Below are positions 8,453 through 17,650 of a stretch of DNA of 64,000 nt, one piece after another. Under the pieces are notes generated by a model. That model worked only from the letters and a program-made list of their open reading frames with translations. It was not told the origin of the DNA and did no database searches. The DNA is taken from the NCBI RefSeq assembly GCF_001046895.1, contig NZ_CAQI01000053.1, positions 558,001 through 622,000 on the forward strand, given 5' to 3'. This DNA is from Pseudarthrobacter siccitolerans. Its GTDB lineage: Bacteria; Actinomycetota; Actinomycetes; Actinomycetales; Micrococcaceae. The stretch's first letter is position 1. Every line of letters begins with the position of its first letter. The position numbers and the translations under genes are program-made.

Positions 8453-9499
8453 ATGGAATCCGCGGAACAGGTGCAGCAGCCGGCGCGTTCGCGGCGGATC
8501 ACCGCGGCGATGGTCGCCGCCCGGGCAGGCGTGTCCACGGCCACCGTCTCGCTCGTGGCCAACGGCAAGACGGCGGGCCGCGTCTCCGAGGATAACATCT
8601 CCAGGGTGCGGGACGCCATCAGCGAGCTTGGCTATGTGGTGGACGGCATCGGCAGTTCGCTGGCCAAGGGCGTGAGCTCCATTGTGATCCTGGTGGCCCC
8701 GGATATCTCCAACCCGTTCTTCGCCAAGGTGATTGCCGGAGTCCGTGAATCCCTGGGTTCCCAATACCAGCTGCTGCTCTCGGTCACCGAGGCGGGCGAG
8801 TTCCCCGAGGCCGACGACGTCCGGCGGCTGATGTCCCTCCGCCCGGCCGGGCTTCTGGTGGACGCCCCCAACGCAGGCTTCCTCGAGGACCTCGCCTCGC
8901 CGTCGCCCCTTGTCCTGCTGGACGCCCCCGGGCTGGCGGGATACGCGCCATCGGTCAACCTGGACGTGGCCAGCGGGGCGCGGGAACTCGCCGCGCACCT
9001 GGCCTCGGCCGGGCACCGGGAGGTGGCGTATGTGGACAGCGTCACCGGCACAGAGACCTTCGCCCTCCGGCGCGAGGCCTTCCTGGATGAGGCCACGGCC
9101 AGGGGCATCAGCGTGGGTACGGGGCGGATCATCAGCACCACCATCGACGTCGGCGCGGCGGCTTCCGCGTTCGCCGACGCCTGGCCGGGGTGGCAGCGCG
9201 AGGGGGTGACCGCCGTCGTCTGCGGTACCGATACACATGCCTACGGGGTGCTGCAGGAGGCGCGGGTGGCCGGGGTCCGGATTCCGGAGGAGCTGGCGGT
9301 GGCGGGTTTCGATGACCTCCCCTATTCGGCCACGAGCAATCCCGGCCTCACCAGCGTCCATCTGCCTGCCACTCCCCTGGGCCTGAGGGCCGGGGAGCAG
9401 CTGCGCCGCCTGATGGAGGGGAAGCCGCTGGAGCAGAACGAGGTCACGCTGGAGAGCTCGCTGGTGGTGCGCGGCTCCACAGCTGCCGCGGAACGCTGA
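8453..9499 (+). CDS. LacI-family transcriptional regulator
   Basis: A 348-residue regulator. The HTH (ITAAMVAARAGVSTATVSLV, residues about 14-33) is followed by a hinge and a periplasmic-binding-protein-like sensor domain. Typical late motifs are IPEELAVAGFDDLPYSATSN (about 280-300), then the C-terminal VVRGSTAA. Its gene stands alone, with exporter genes upstream on the same strand and a RelA/SpoT-type gene downstream. No obvious target is adjacent. The LacI-type palindromes at 1201-1239 are possible sites. Confidence 0.9.
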   Translation: MESAEQVQQPARSRRITAAMVAARAGVSTATVSLVANGKTAGRVSEDNISRVRDAISELGYVVDGIGSSLAKGVSSIVILVAPDISNPFFAKVIAGVRESLGSQYQLLLSVTEAGEFPEADDVRRLMSLRPAGLLVDAPNAGFLEDLASPSPLVLLDAPGLAGYAPSVNLDVASGARELAAHLASAGHREVAYVDSVTGTETFALRREAFLDEATARGISVGTGRIISTTIDVGAAASAFADAWPGWQREGVTAVVCGTDTHAYGVLQEARVAGVRIPEELAVAGFDDLPYSATSNPGLTSVHLPATPLGLRAGEQLRRLMEGKPLEQNEVTLESSLVVRGSTAAAER

Positions 9500-9548
9500 A
9501 GGTTACCGCCGCCGTCGTTCTGTCAGTGCCCGGCCGTAAGCTGGGATT

Positions 9549-10655
9549 ATGCCAAGTAACTGGGAGAGCCTGGACGCGGACCTGCGCGAGTCCGTACAGC
9601 GGAACGTGGAGATCTACGAGCGCGTCCGGCCTGCCCTGAAGCTGGTCACGCGGGATGTCCTGCTGCTGATGCGGGACATGCTCAAGGACAGCGAGGTCAC
9701 CCCGCTGTTCGTCACCGGGCGCACCAAAACGGTGGAATCGTTCAAGGAGAAGATCTCCCGGATTGAGGAGCCGCTGGAACCGGGCGGCCCGCCGGTCCTG
9801 AAGTTCCCGGACCCTTTCCGGACCCTGAACGACATGGTGGGCATCCGGGTCATCACCAAGCTGCCGGCCGAGAACGCCGCGGTGGCCAACATCATCAAGC
9901 GCCAGCGCCAGCTGTTCGACTGCCGCGGGGACCGGGAGAAGGACATCGGCTCCATTGAGTCGGGAACGTACGGGTATTCGAGCCGGCACCTGATCTTGCG
10001 GACCATCCAGAACGAGGCCGTCAAGGAGTACCAGCAGGTCTTCAACCCGGACGCCCAGCCCAACGGCAGCTACTTTTTCGAGTGCCAGATCCGCACCATT
10101 TTCGCGCACGCGTGGAGCGAGATCGAGCACGATATCCGGTTCAAGGCCGAGGACCCCCGTGCCTGGACCCCACACTTCGACCGGCAGTTCACCGCCACCG
10201 CCGCGATGCTCGAGACGGTGGAAACGGCTTTTGCTGACCTGCATGAACGCTACGAGGAAGTGCGGAGCTTCTGGGACATGGACGGCGAGGGTGCCGCGCC
10301 GCTGACGCCCAACCGGATCCGGGATGTGTGGCGTACCCTGCTCCCGCACGTGGACCGGAAGGTGGACGACGATTGGGGCTGGGCCGCTGAGCTGCTCGCC
10401 GCGCACGGCCTCAACCAGACCATGCAGCTGGCCGGTCTACTGAGCGCCAACCGCATCACCGAGGTCCGCAAGGCCCTGGACCACCGCTACTCCCCCGGGC
10501 CGGACCGGCTGCTCGATGACCTGCTGCTGTGGCAGTACGGCACCAAGCACATCGACCTCACCGCCGAAGCGGTCGACGCCGTCCCGCACCCCCGGCGCGA
10601 CAGCCTCCTGCGGCGGCTCAAACAGATCGAAAGGTACCGGCTGACCAAGAAGTAG
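9549..10655 (+). CDS. RelA/SpoT-domain protein, small alarmone synthetase-like
   Basis: This 368-residue protein carries the ppGpp synthetase fold: FRTLNDMVGIRVITKL (about residues 95-110), YGYSSRHLILR (about 140-150) and FECQIRTIFAHAWSEIEHDI (about 178-197), matching the synthetase core residues. There is no N-terminal HD hydrolase domain and no C-terminal TGS/ACT region. About 110 residues of helical C-terminal extension, not seen in short RelP/RelQ enzymes, follow the core. Expected activity is pyrophosphoryl transfer from ATP to GDP or GTP. It is a single gene, convergent with a small gene. Confidence 0.85.
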   Translation: MPSNWESLDADLRESVQRNVEIYERVRPALKLVTRDVLLLMRDMLKDSEVTPLFVTGRTKTVESFKEKISRIEEPLEPGGPPVLKFPDPFRTLNDMVGIRVITKLPAENAAVANIIKRQRQLFDCRGDREKDIGSIESGTYGYSSRHLILRTIQNEAVKEYQQVFNPDAQPNGSYFFECQIRTIFAHAWSEIEHDIRFKAEDPRAWTPHFDRQFTATAAMLETVETAFADLHERYEEVRSFWDMDGEGAAPLTPNRIRDVWRTLLPHVDRKVDDDWGWAAELLAAHGLNQTMQLAGLLSANRITEVRKALDHRYSPGPDRLLDDLLLWQYGTKHIDLTAEAVDAVPHPRRDSLLRRLKQIERYRLTKK

Positions 10656-10667
10656 GGGCTTGGCGGC

Positions 10668-10871
10668 TCAGCGTTTGTCGCGGTCGGCGAACTCCTCGTC
10701 CAGTTCGTAGTGGCGGAACTCCGTTTCAGGGTTCGGTTCGCCGTCAACCACTACTTCGTGGTCAAGCTGGCGTTGGACCTGGCTATCGAGCACCTGCAGT
10801 TCCTGGTCCGGGACCTGTTCCAGGTCCTCTGGGAACGAGTCTGCCGGGGTAAGGTGCAGCTTGTTATTCAT
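10668..10871 (-). CDS. Small acidic protein of unknown function
   Basis: A 67-residue acidic, soluble protein rich in Glu, Asp and Gln, with no recognisable motif. It converges on the alarmone synthetase gene with a 12-bp gap, which fits a real gene of normal packing. The SD sequence is weak (GGCGGG, about 7 nt upstream). Confidence 0.5.
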   Translation of the reverse strand: MNNKLHLTPADSFPEDLEQVPDQELQVLDSQVQRQLDHEVVVDGEPNPETEFRHYELDEEFADRDKR

Positions 10872-10906
10872 GTGAGCCCGCCGATTTCATGCTGGGAGTG
10901 GTTGGT

Positions 10907-12454
10907 TCAGTGTAGCGGTGCTGGGGCTGGCTTACGCTCAAACACCTCGCGCAATTCGCCGCGCGGATCAACCTCCACCCGCGGCTGTTCGTCCAGGACC
11001 ATCGTGCCGCGCCCGGGCCAATAAGCCGGCCATACCGGAAGCCCCGGAGCCGCAGGCTGGCCAGTCCGGGCGAGGCCGGCCCAAGCCGTGCTCATCATGT
11101 CGCTGAGGCCCTGCGGAGCCGTGCCCCGGGTAAGGAAGTCCGACTCGGCCGAGGCCAGCTGGCGGAACACAAACGGGATGTCCAAGGCGTGGCAGGCGCC
11201 GAGCTTGCCGCCCATGGCCGGGCTGCGCCAGGTGAAAAGGTATGAAAACGTCCTCCCCGTGGAGCCGTGCCGGGCCTCCAGCAGCCGGTTGCTGGGCTGC
11301 CGGTAGACGGCGTCGGAAATGGCGGCTTCCAGCAGCTGCTTTCCGCTGGGCTCCGCGCCTAAAGCCGACGCGAGCGCCCGGGCATACTCCGCCTCGCGGC
11401 CGGGAACACCAGCGTCCGCCAGCAATGTTGCGGCGCGTTCCGCATGCGAGGGGTCGAACGGGTTCTTCGGCCGCATCTCCACGGCAAAGGACCCCTCGTT
11501 CAGGTTCGTCCCGATCAGCAGGTCAACCTCGGAATTCAACCCGCTCCGCACCGCCTCCAGCGGCGGCACCGGCAATGACGGCGTCCCCACCGTCGGCTGG
11601 AACGGCAGCGGGACGGCGAACGTTTGCGCGCCAAAGCGCTGCACCAGCTTCTCCTGGGCCTCCAGCAGCCGCTCCACCGGGAGCGTCAGCAGGTCCCGCG
11701 CGTCGTCCAGCCCGCACAGCGACAGGAACTCGCGGCTGATCCGGGAAGAATCCTCGGGCCTCCGGTACCTCTCAGCCGTGCCGCTTTGCATGATCGCCCG
11801 CCGGAACAGCCCTTGCGAAGCAGGCATTCCCAGCAGCGTCCCCACCGCCGCAGCACCGGCCGACTCACCAAAAAGGGCCACGTTGTCCGGGTCGCCCCCG
11901 AATGCGGCAATGTTCCGCTGGACCCACCGCAGCGCCTCCAGCACATCCAGCAGAGCAACGTTCGAGGAATCGGCGTACTCGGCACCCAGCAGGTCAGCCA
12001 GGTGCAGGAAGCCCAGCGCACCCAACCGGTAATTGATGGTCACCACAACTGTCCCCGTGGCACCCGCCAGATTACCGCCGTCGTACATTGCGTCACTGCC
12101 CGAGCCCGACACATACGCGCCGCCGTGGACCCATACCATCACCGGCAGGCCCGAACCGTCCGCCTCAGGGGTCCAGACGTTCAGGTTCAGGCAATCACTT
12201 TCCCTCCAGGTGCGGGGCTTGCGCCCGGGAGGAGCCGGAAGCTCCGGGTTCTGCGGCGCCGCAGGTCCCGGCACCGTGGCATCACGGACCCCGGTCCAGC
12301 CAACAGGAGGCACCGGCGGCAGGAACCGTCGCGCACCGGACGAAGAACCGGCATAGGGAATCCCGAGGAAACGGCTGACCTCCCGCCCTTCCAGGACGGA
12401 AGCAGCACCGCGGACGGTTCCTTCGGCGACGGTGACAGTGGGAGAAAGGCTCAT
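10907..12454 (-). CDS. Type B carboxylesterase/lipase family protein
   Basis: A 515-residue esterase of the carboxylesterase family. The oxyanion region VWVHGGAYVSGSGS is near residue 110, and the nucleophile elbow ALFGESAGAAAVGTLLGMPA has its Ser near residue 200. I took the ATG at 12454 because AGGAG lies 10 nt upstream and the protein then starts close to the conserved VAEGTVRG strand; a longer reading to 12562 lacks support. No signal peptide is seen. It diverges from the quercetinase-like gene with a 167-bp shared intergenic region. An esterase here could split the depside made when quercetin is ring-opened, or remove acyl groups from flavonoid glycosides. That link is inference from context. 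Confidence 0.85.
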   Translation of the reverse strand: MSLSPTVTVAEGTVRGAASVLEGREVSRFLGIPYAGSSSGARRFLPPVPPVGWTGVRDATVPGPAAPQNPELPAPPGRKPRTWRESDCLNLNVWTPEADGSGLPVMVWVHGGAYVSGSGSDAMYDGGNLAGATGTVVVTINYRLGALGFLHLADLLGAEYADSSNVALLDVLEALRWVQRNIAAFGGDPDNVALFGESAGAAAVGTLLGMPASQGLFRRAIMQSGTAERYRRPEDSSRISREFLSLCGLDDARDLLTLPVERLLEAQEKLVQRFGAQTFAVPLPFQPTVGTPSLPVPPLEAVRSGLNSEVDLLIGTNLNEGSFAVEMRPKNPFDPSHAERAATLLADAGVPGREAEYARALASALGAEPSGKQLLEAAISDAVYRQPSNRLLEARHGSTGRTFSYLFTWRSPAMGGKLGACHALDIPFVFRQLASAESDFLTRGTAPQGLSDMMSTAWAGLARTGQPAAPGLPVWPAYWPGRGTMVLDEQPRVEVDPRGELREVFERKPAPAPLH

Positions 12455-12621
12455 GCCTGCAAAGCTCCTGATGGCGTAGGGGTAACTGCCAGCATCGCAG
12501 CAACACACGGAGGAGCACACCGGCCTTTCAACCATTGAAATCCCGCCTCCTGCCCCGGGCAAGCAGACGCAATGATGGAGGTCACATTCCGGCGCAGCCG
12601 GACGACTGGAAAGAAGGAACC

Positions 12622-13692
12622 ATGTCCCTCAGCGTGGAGGAAATGAACCAGCAGCTGCCCGTGGCCAACACCCTGCCCGGCGAAGCTGTCCCCTACTACA
12701 TGGCGTCGGGCGAAGGCGCACGCTACGAGATTAACGGCCAGCTGGTCACCGTCATCGCCCGCGCCGCGGACACCGGCGGCATCTTCAGCGCCGCCTACAT
12801 CTCCGGCGGCATGGGTGCCGAATCACCGTTCGTCAGCCACAAAGTGGAACACAAGACCCTCTACGTCTTCGACGGCATCCTGCACGTCTGGCTCCCCGGC
12901 GAAAGCCGCATCCTCACCCCGGGCGACTCCGTGGTGATCCCGCCCAACACGCCCCACGCCTACCGCATGGCCAGCCACTACACGCGCTTCCTCAACTGGA
13001 TGACGCCGGGCGGCGCCGAGGCCTACTACGAGCGCGTCGGGACCCCCATCGACTCCCACGTCCCGCCCGTCCGCGCCGGCCGCACGGCCAACCTCCAGGA
13101 ACAGGCCGAGGTGGGCGCCGAGTTCGGGATCAGCTTCCCCGAGGTTGAGCGCGTGGAGCCTTCCTTCAAGCACGACGCCGGCCTGCCGCCCACGCTGAGC
13201 CCCTACTTCCTCAGTGCGCACGAGGGTGAGCGGCTGGTCAGCTACCAGACCATGTTCACCTACCTGTCCCGGCCCGCCAACACCGGCTCGAACTACTTCG
13301 CGGTGCACACCAAGGGCGCAAAGACCCCGTACATCCCGCTGCACTTCCACGAGCAGCACACGGAGAACTTCCTGGTCACCGAGGGCCGCATGTGGCTCTA
13401 CGCCAACGGCCGGGAAATGCTGCTGACCAAGGGCGACTTCGTCCACGCCCCGGCCGGCACCATCCACTCGTTCGCCCTCGACTCGCACAACACCCAGATG
13501 CTGGGCTTCCTCACACCGTCGGTCTTCAACGGCTTCTTCGAGTACTTCAACAAGCCCACGGAGGATTACATGTACACCGAGGGCGGCGAGCCGTACATGG
13601 ACATGGAAGGCTTCGGCCGCGCCCAGGCCGAGATGGACCTCACCGTGGTGGGCCCGCCGCCGCAACGCCGCACCGCCCTGGACATCTCCTAG
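12622..13692 (+). CDS. Quercetin 2,3-dioxygenase-like bicupin
   Basis: This 356-residue protein has two cupin barrels, the layout of bacterial quercetin 2,3-dioxygenases (QdoI/YxaG type), which open the flavonol C-ring with release of CO. The C-terminal domain has a complete metal site: HFHEQHTENFLVTEG (His-x-His-x4-Glu, from about residue 240) and a later His in GTIHSF. In the N-terminal domain the equivalent stretch HKVEHKTLYVFDG (about residue 73) has Lys where the Glu ligand is expected, while PPNTPHAYR keeps the last His. The ATG at 12622 has AAGAAGGAA upstream. A rhamnosidase, esterases and an aromatic hydroxylase nearby support a flavonol substrate, but other bicupin oxygenases cannot be excluded. 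Confidence 0.8.
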   Translation: MSLSVEEMNQQLPVANTLPGEAVPYYMASGEGARYEINGQLVTVIARAADTGGIFSAAYISGGMGAESPFVSHKVEHKTLYVFDGILHVWLPGESRILTPGDSVVIPPNTPHAYRMASHYTRFLNWMTPGGAEAYYERVGTPIDSHVPPVRAGRTANLQEQAEVGAEFGISFPEVERVEPSFKHDAGLPPTLSPYFLSAHEGERLVSYQTMFTYLSRPANTGSNYFAVHTKGAKTPYIPLHFHEQHTENFLVTEGRMWLYANGREMLLTKGDFVHAPAGTIHSFALDSHNTQMLGFLTPSVFNGFFEYFNKPTEDYMYTEGGEPYMDMEGFGRAQAEMDLTVVGPPPQRRTALDIS

Positions 13693-13711
13693 CGATTCCA
13701 GGAAAACCAAC

Positions 13712-13749
13712 GGCCCGGACTTCCGAAAGGAAGTCCGGGCCATTTTTTG
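13712..13749. terminator. Bidirectional Rho-independent terminator
   Basis: A perfect 13-bp stem GGCCCGGACTTCC / GGAAGTCCGGGCC with a GAAA tetraloop, followed on the plus strand by ATTTTTTG and on the minus strand by GTTGGTTTTCC. It lies between the convergent bicupin and DUF3500 genes and can serve both. Confidence 0.92.
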
Positions 13750-13774
13750 TAGCGTCCAGTCGCCAGCGTCGAGC

Positions 13775-15016
13775 TTAGCTGCCCGCGAGTGCCTGCTTCA
13801 CCAGTGCGCGGCCGTAGTCGTTGCCGTTGGGGGTGCGCACCACGGTGTGCATGTGGAACGGGGCGGGCTCGTCGTTGCTGAGGAACACCCCGGTGTGGTG
13901 GTCGAGTTCCAGGACCACCACCGGGCTCTGCAGCCGGAAGTAGAACGCGTCTTCCCCTTCCCAGCCGCCAATCCAGCTGAAGAACGTCTCGTTGTACCGC
14001 TCCTGGATCTCCCGGCGCCGGGCAGCGCGCGGCCCGTCCGGCAGGTACCCGATGAAGTCCTCCACCACGGCATCCAGGATGGCCCTGGCATGGGCCGGCA
14101 TGGCCAGCACCGGGATGCCCTCATACGGGATCACCCGGTTGTCCTGGAAGCAGCCGCCCAGGTGCCGCTCATCTCCAGGATGGAGCCGGCCCTCCGGCAT
14201 CGCGGGATCCACCATGGACTCATATGCGGTGGCAGCGGAACGCAGTTCAGGAGGCAGCGCCGCCATCAGTTCCCGGGCCAGGGCGATGCGCTCCTTGAAC
14301 ACCGCCACCCCCTGGTACGGCCCGGCGTCGATGACATCCGGCTCGGCGCCCATAAACACCGGCGAGATCACCAGCTGCGTTCCGGCCACCAGGCAGTTCA
14401 GTGCGGCGTGATGGCCGAACAGCTGCCACCCCCACGGTTCCGTCTCGGACGGTTCACCGTACAGGGCGAAGTTGTAGCTGAACTCGTTCATCAGCAGCGG
14501 CAGTTCCACCAATTCGCCGAGGAAGCCGTTGATCCGCATGAGGTTACGGGCCAGCTCAAAACCGGCCGGGCTCAACGATGCCTCCACCACGGCGAACACA
14601 GCATCGCGCAGCGGAGCGTCCAGCTCGTCGAGGCGGAGGCCGGTGTCGTGCTGCATAAACTCCGGGTTCGCCCAGCTCTGCCATTCGGGCGCGTCCAAGG
14701 CGTAGCTCAGCCGGGACGCCTGCTCCGGGGTCAGGGCGTCCAACAGCTTGCGGGCCGCGGCCGCCATCTCAGGGGTGGGTGCCTCCTCCCCCGCCCGCGC
14801 GGGAGCGAGCGGAAACAGTCCGGGGCGGAGGACTCCGTCGTTCGTGATGCCTGTGAACGGCTGCGGATACAGCTTCTTCCAGCCCTCGATCATGGGCCCG
14901 GCGAACGAATCCCTGGTGGCCGCCTCAGCATACTCGCGCGCGTCCAGGCCGCGGATCTCCGCCACGCGCGGGTGGTCGGGGGCAAAGAGGTAATCACGGA
15001 ACGACGACGCGGACAC
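13775..15016 (-). CDS. DUF3500 family protein
   Basis: This 413-residue protein matches my recollection of the DUF3500 family: conserved stretches such as GWQLFGHHAALNCLVAG, SPVFMGAEPDVIDAGPYQG and a His-rich C-terminal HHTGVF...HMHTVVRTPNGNDYG. No function is established. The GTG start at 15016 has GGGGAGG 3 nt upstream and lies inside the 3' end of the FAD hydroxylase gene (23-bp overlap), so it is coupled as the last gene of the minus-strand flavonoid/aromatic operon. The paired His residues suggest metal binding (inference). Confidence 0.8.
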   Translation of the reverse strand: MSASSFRDYLFAPDHPRVAEIRGLDAREYAEAATRDSFAGPMIEGWKKLYPQPFTGITNDGVLRPGLFPLAPARAGEEAPTPEMAAAARKLLDALTPEQASRLSYALDAPEWQSWANPEFMQHDTGLRLDELDAPLRDAVFAVVEASLSPAGFELARNLMRINGFLGELVELPLLMNEFSYNFALYGEPSETEPWGWQLFGHHAALNCLVAGTQLVISPVFMGAEPDVIDAGPYQGVAVFKERIALARELMAALPPELRSAATAYESMVDPAMPEGRLHPGDERHLGGCFQDNRVIPYEGIPVLAMPAHARAILDAVVEDFIGYLPDGPRAARRREIQERYNETFFSWIGGWEGEDAFYFRLQSPVVVLELDHHTGVFLSNDEPAPFHMHTVVRTPNGNDYGRALVKQALAGS

Positions 15017-16742
15017 GGGCCTCCCCTTCCTGTTCGGTGTGCTGGTTCTGGTCCAGGCCTTCTGCCGGATGCCGGCCGGCCGCCACGGCGAGGGCCGCCG
15101 CTGCCGCCTCTGCCGAGCTCCCCCGCCAGGCCACGTGCTGGTCCGGGCGGACCAGGACGGCGTCGGCTCCCCATGCCTCGGAGGGTGGGGTCGCGTCGTC
15201 GAAAGGCCCGACGGCGGTAATCGCCACCGGGATGCCCGTGCGTTTCCCGGCGTCCACCATGGCGGCAAAGACGTCGTCGGCCGGCCTGCCGGCGAGCGCA
15301 TCGGTATCCACGAGCAGGGTGAAGTCCCGGCCCAGCAGGTTGTACACGGAGGTGGAGTCGTCCAGCCAGGCGTGCGGCAGCAGGGCTCCCGGGCTGGCTG
15401 AGGGAACGTACACAATGGGGTCCTCCACTGGGGCCGGCGACCCGTCCGGGACCACCACCGGTGAGTCGCCGTAGGCGTAGCCGAGGACCAGGCCCAGGGA
15501 GTCGAACTCGCTCTGTTTGACGGCCAGGGCTTCGTGCGCCGCTTCCCGGGCTGCCGCGCCGGCCGGACCGTCGGCCAGGAGCGCTGGATGGGCAAAGTGG
15601 TAGGCGAGCGCCTTGCCGTTGGCGGCGGCGTCGTTGATGGTGCGGGCTGCCACGGGGCGGCGTTCCGCCTCGTAACTGTCCAGCAGGTCTTGGTCCCCCC
15701 AGCCCGTGACCACCGCCGCCAGCTTCCACGCCAGGTTGGCGGCATCGCCCACGCAGGTGTTGAAGCCGTGCCCGCCCCAGGGCGGGTTAAGGTGTGCGGC
15801 GTCGCCCATCAGGAATACTCCCCCGCGGCGGTACTCCGGGGCCAGCAGCATGCGGGCCGTCCAGGGATCCGTGGCCAGGACCTCGATGTCGACGTCGGCG
15901 CCCACCAGTGAGCGGACCATCCCGCCGGCCTTGGCGGTATCCACCGTCTCCTCCGGGTTGACGCCTTGGATGATGGCCCACCAGGTTCCGGCCAGGTCCA
16001 TGGGCCCCACCATGCCCGAGGTGTCCGCGCCGACCACCCAGTACTGCACGGCCGGGTCCAGGTTCACTGCTGAGGCCAGCCCTTCGGACCGGAAGAGGAT
16101 GCTGATGTTGGATAGGGCCGCGGAACCGCCTTCAAGCCGGATCCCCAGGCTCCGGCGCACTGCGGAGGTGGCGCCGTCGGCACCGATGACGTACTCAGCA
16201 GTGACGGTGCGCTGGGTACCGGAAGCATCAGAGACCACGGCTGCGTAGCCGGCATCGGAATCATCGACCGACTGAACGCTCCAGCCGGTCACCATCGTCA
16301 CCAGCGGCGAGGCGGCAACTGCCGCGCGCAGCACTTCTTCCAGGACAGGCTGCGGGACCTGCTGGCCGCACTCGGGCTGCGGGCCGTAACGGCCGGGCAC
16401 CAGCTGGAAAGCGTTCCGGAACCGGCGCAGTTCGTGTGCGCCGGGACCGGTGAGCCCGGTGCAGAAGCTGACGTCCTGGGAGTAGTCCACGGGAAGCGGG
16501 GAAGCCGCCCTGAGGGCGTCCGCAAGGCCCAGCCTGCGCAGGTGCGTCATGGTGCGGGCGTTGGTGGTCTTAGCGCGCGGGCGGGCGTGGTCCACGGCGT
16601 CCCGCGGCTCCACTACCAGGCTCGGGATACCGCGGGAGGCCAGGTCCAGCGCCAGGAACAGGCCGCTGGGACCGCCGCCGGAGATCAGGATCTGCGCCTC
16701 CGCGGGGATGTGCGCCGGGGAGGCGAAACGGTGGGTGACCAT
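14994..16742 (-). CDS. FAD-dependent aromatic hydroxylase (group A flavoprotein monooxygenase)
   Basis: A 582-residue protein of the MhpA/phenol hydroxylase type. The FAD-binding fold starts at ILISGGGPSGLFLALDLASR (residues about 20-40). The DG motif EYVIGADGATSAVRRSLGI (about 185-203) and the GD motif GGVFLMGDAAHLNPPWGGHG (about 305-325) follow. The C-terminal third resembles the thioredoxin-like domain of this group. It should hydroxylate a phenolic ring using NAD(P)H and O2. Its ATG overlaps the FAH-family stop (TGATG), and the DUF3500 gene starts within its 3' end. In a flavonol pathway the substrate might be the phloroglucinol-type A-ring product; this is inference. Confidence 0.88.
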   Translation of the reverse strand: MVTHRFASPAHIPAEAQILISGGGPSGLFLALDLASRGIPSLVVEPRDAVDHARPRAKTTNARTMTHLRRLGLADALRAASPLPVDYSQDVSFCTGLTGPGAHELRRFRNAFQLVPGRYGPQPECGQQVPQPVLEEVLRAAVAASPLVTMVTGWSVQSVDDSDAGYAAVVSDASGTQRTVTAEYVIGADGATSAVRRSLGIRLEGGSAALSNISILFRSEGLASAVNLDPAVQYWVVGADTSGMVGPMDLAGTWWAIIQGVNPEETVDTAKAGGMVRSLVGADVDIEVLATDPWTARMLLAPEYRRGGVFLMGDAAHLNPPWGGHGFNTCVGDAANLAWKLAAVVTGWGDQDLLDSYEAERRPVAARTINDAAANGKALAYHFAHPALLADGPAGAAAREAAHEALAVKQSEFDSLGLVLGYAYGDSPVVVPDGSPAPVEDPIVYVPSASPGALLPHAWLDDSTSVYNLLGRDFTLLVDTDALAGRPADDVFAAMVDAGKRTGIPVAITAVGPFDDATPPSEAWGADAVLVRPDQHVAWRGSSAEAAAAALAVAAGRHPAEGLDQNQHTEQEGEARVRVVVP

Positions 16743-17599
16743 CAGGCACGGCTCCGCAGGGAGGCTTCGCCCACCGGCGTGATCAGCGTGCCCAGCTTCG
16801 CAATTTCCACCTCAACGGTGTCGCCGGGCTGCAGCAGCCACTGCGGGGTCCGGGCGTAGCCCACTCCTTCGGGCGTGCCGGTGGCGATGACGTCTCCGGG
16901 GTGCAGCGTCATGGTCTGGCTGATCAGCGAGATAATGGCCGGGACGGAGAAGATCATGTCCCGGGTGTTGCCGTTCTGCACTTCGATGCCGTTGACGCGG
17001 GTGCGGACCTGCAAGCCGTCCCGGAGGTCACCCACCTGGTCCCGGCTGACCAGGGGGCCGAGCGGGCCGGTGAAGTCGCCGTTCTTGCCAAGTGTCCACT
17101 GCGTGGTGAGCTTCTGGGCGCGGCGGGCGGTGAGGTCGTTGAAGGTGGAGTAGCCGAAGACTGATTCCGCTGCCTCGGCCTCGTCCGCGGATTCCACGCG
17201 CCGGCCGATGTAGGCGGCCACTTCGCCTTCCCAGTCCAGCCCGTCCTCCCCGGTCGGCACGGGAACGGGGACGTTGCCCACGGAAAGCGACGCGGTCCAG
17301 CGCCCGAACAGCGTGGGATAGGGCGGCAGGTCCTGGTCCTTGTAGCTGCCCTCCGCGGCGTGGGCCTTGTAGTTCAGCCCCACGCAGATCACGCGGGCGG
17401 AGGCGGGGACGAGCGGCACTTCGGTGACGCTGCCGCGCTCAAGCGAGGTGCCGGCGTCGGCCGTTAACGTGGCCGCCTTGTCCTGCCAGCCGGCGGGGTC
17501 CGCCCAGAATTCGGTGACGGGCGCGAGCGGGACGAGGTGCGGGTCCACGAGGGCCGCGGCCCAGGATTCGCCTTGGTGAGTGATGCCAACAAACTGCAT
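16742..17599 (-). CDS. Fumarylacetoacetate hydrolase family protein
   Basis: A 285-residue FAH-superfamily C-C hydrolase. Signature stretches are VICVGLNYKAHAAE (about residue 90), the metal-binding region DWEGEVAAYIGRR (about 125), FGYSTFNDLTARRAQ and the C-terminal GDVIATGTPEGVGYARTP. Members cleave 1,3-diketo acids or acylpyruvates from aromatic ring cleavage. The gene overlaps the FAD hydroxylase start by 1 nt, so the two act together. A role on a ring-cleavage product is most likely. An alternative is the FAH-type 2,4-diketo-3-deoxyrhamnonate hydrolase of oxidative rhamnose breakdown, given the neighbouring rhamnosidase. Confidence 0.88.
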   Translation of the reverse strand: MQFVGITHQGESWAAALVDPHLVPLAPVTEFWADPAGWQDKAATLTADAGTSLERGSVTEVPLVPASARVICVGLNYKAHAAEGSYKDQDLPPYPTLFGRWTASLSVGNVPVPVPTGEDGLDWEGEVAAYIGRRVESADEAEAAESVFGYSTFNDLTARRAQKLTTQWTLGKNGDFTGPLGPLVSRDQVGDLRDGLQVRTRVNGIEVQNGNTRDMIFSVPAIISLISQTMTLHPGDVIATGTPEGVGYARTPQWLLQPGDTVEVEIAKLGTLITPVGEASLRSRA

Positions 17600-17650
17600 G
17601 GGAGGGCCTTTCAGGTCTTGTCCGGGGCTGGGTGCCCGGGATGTCTTAGG

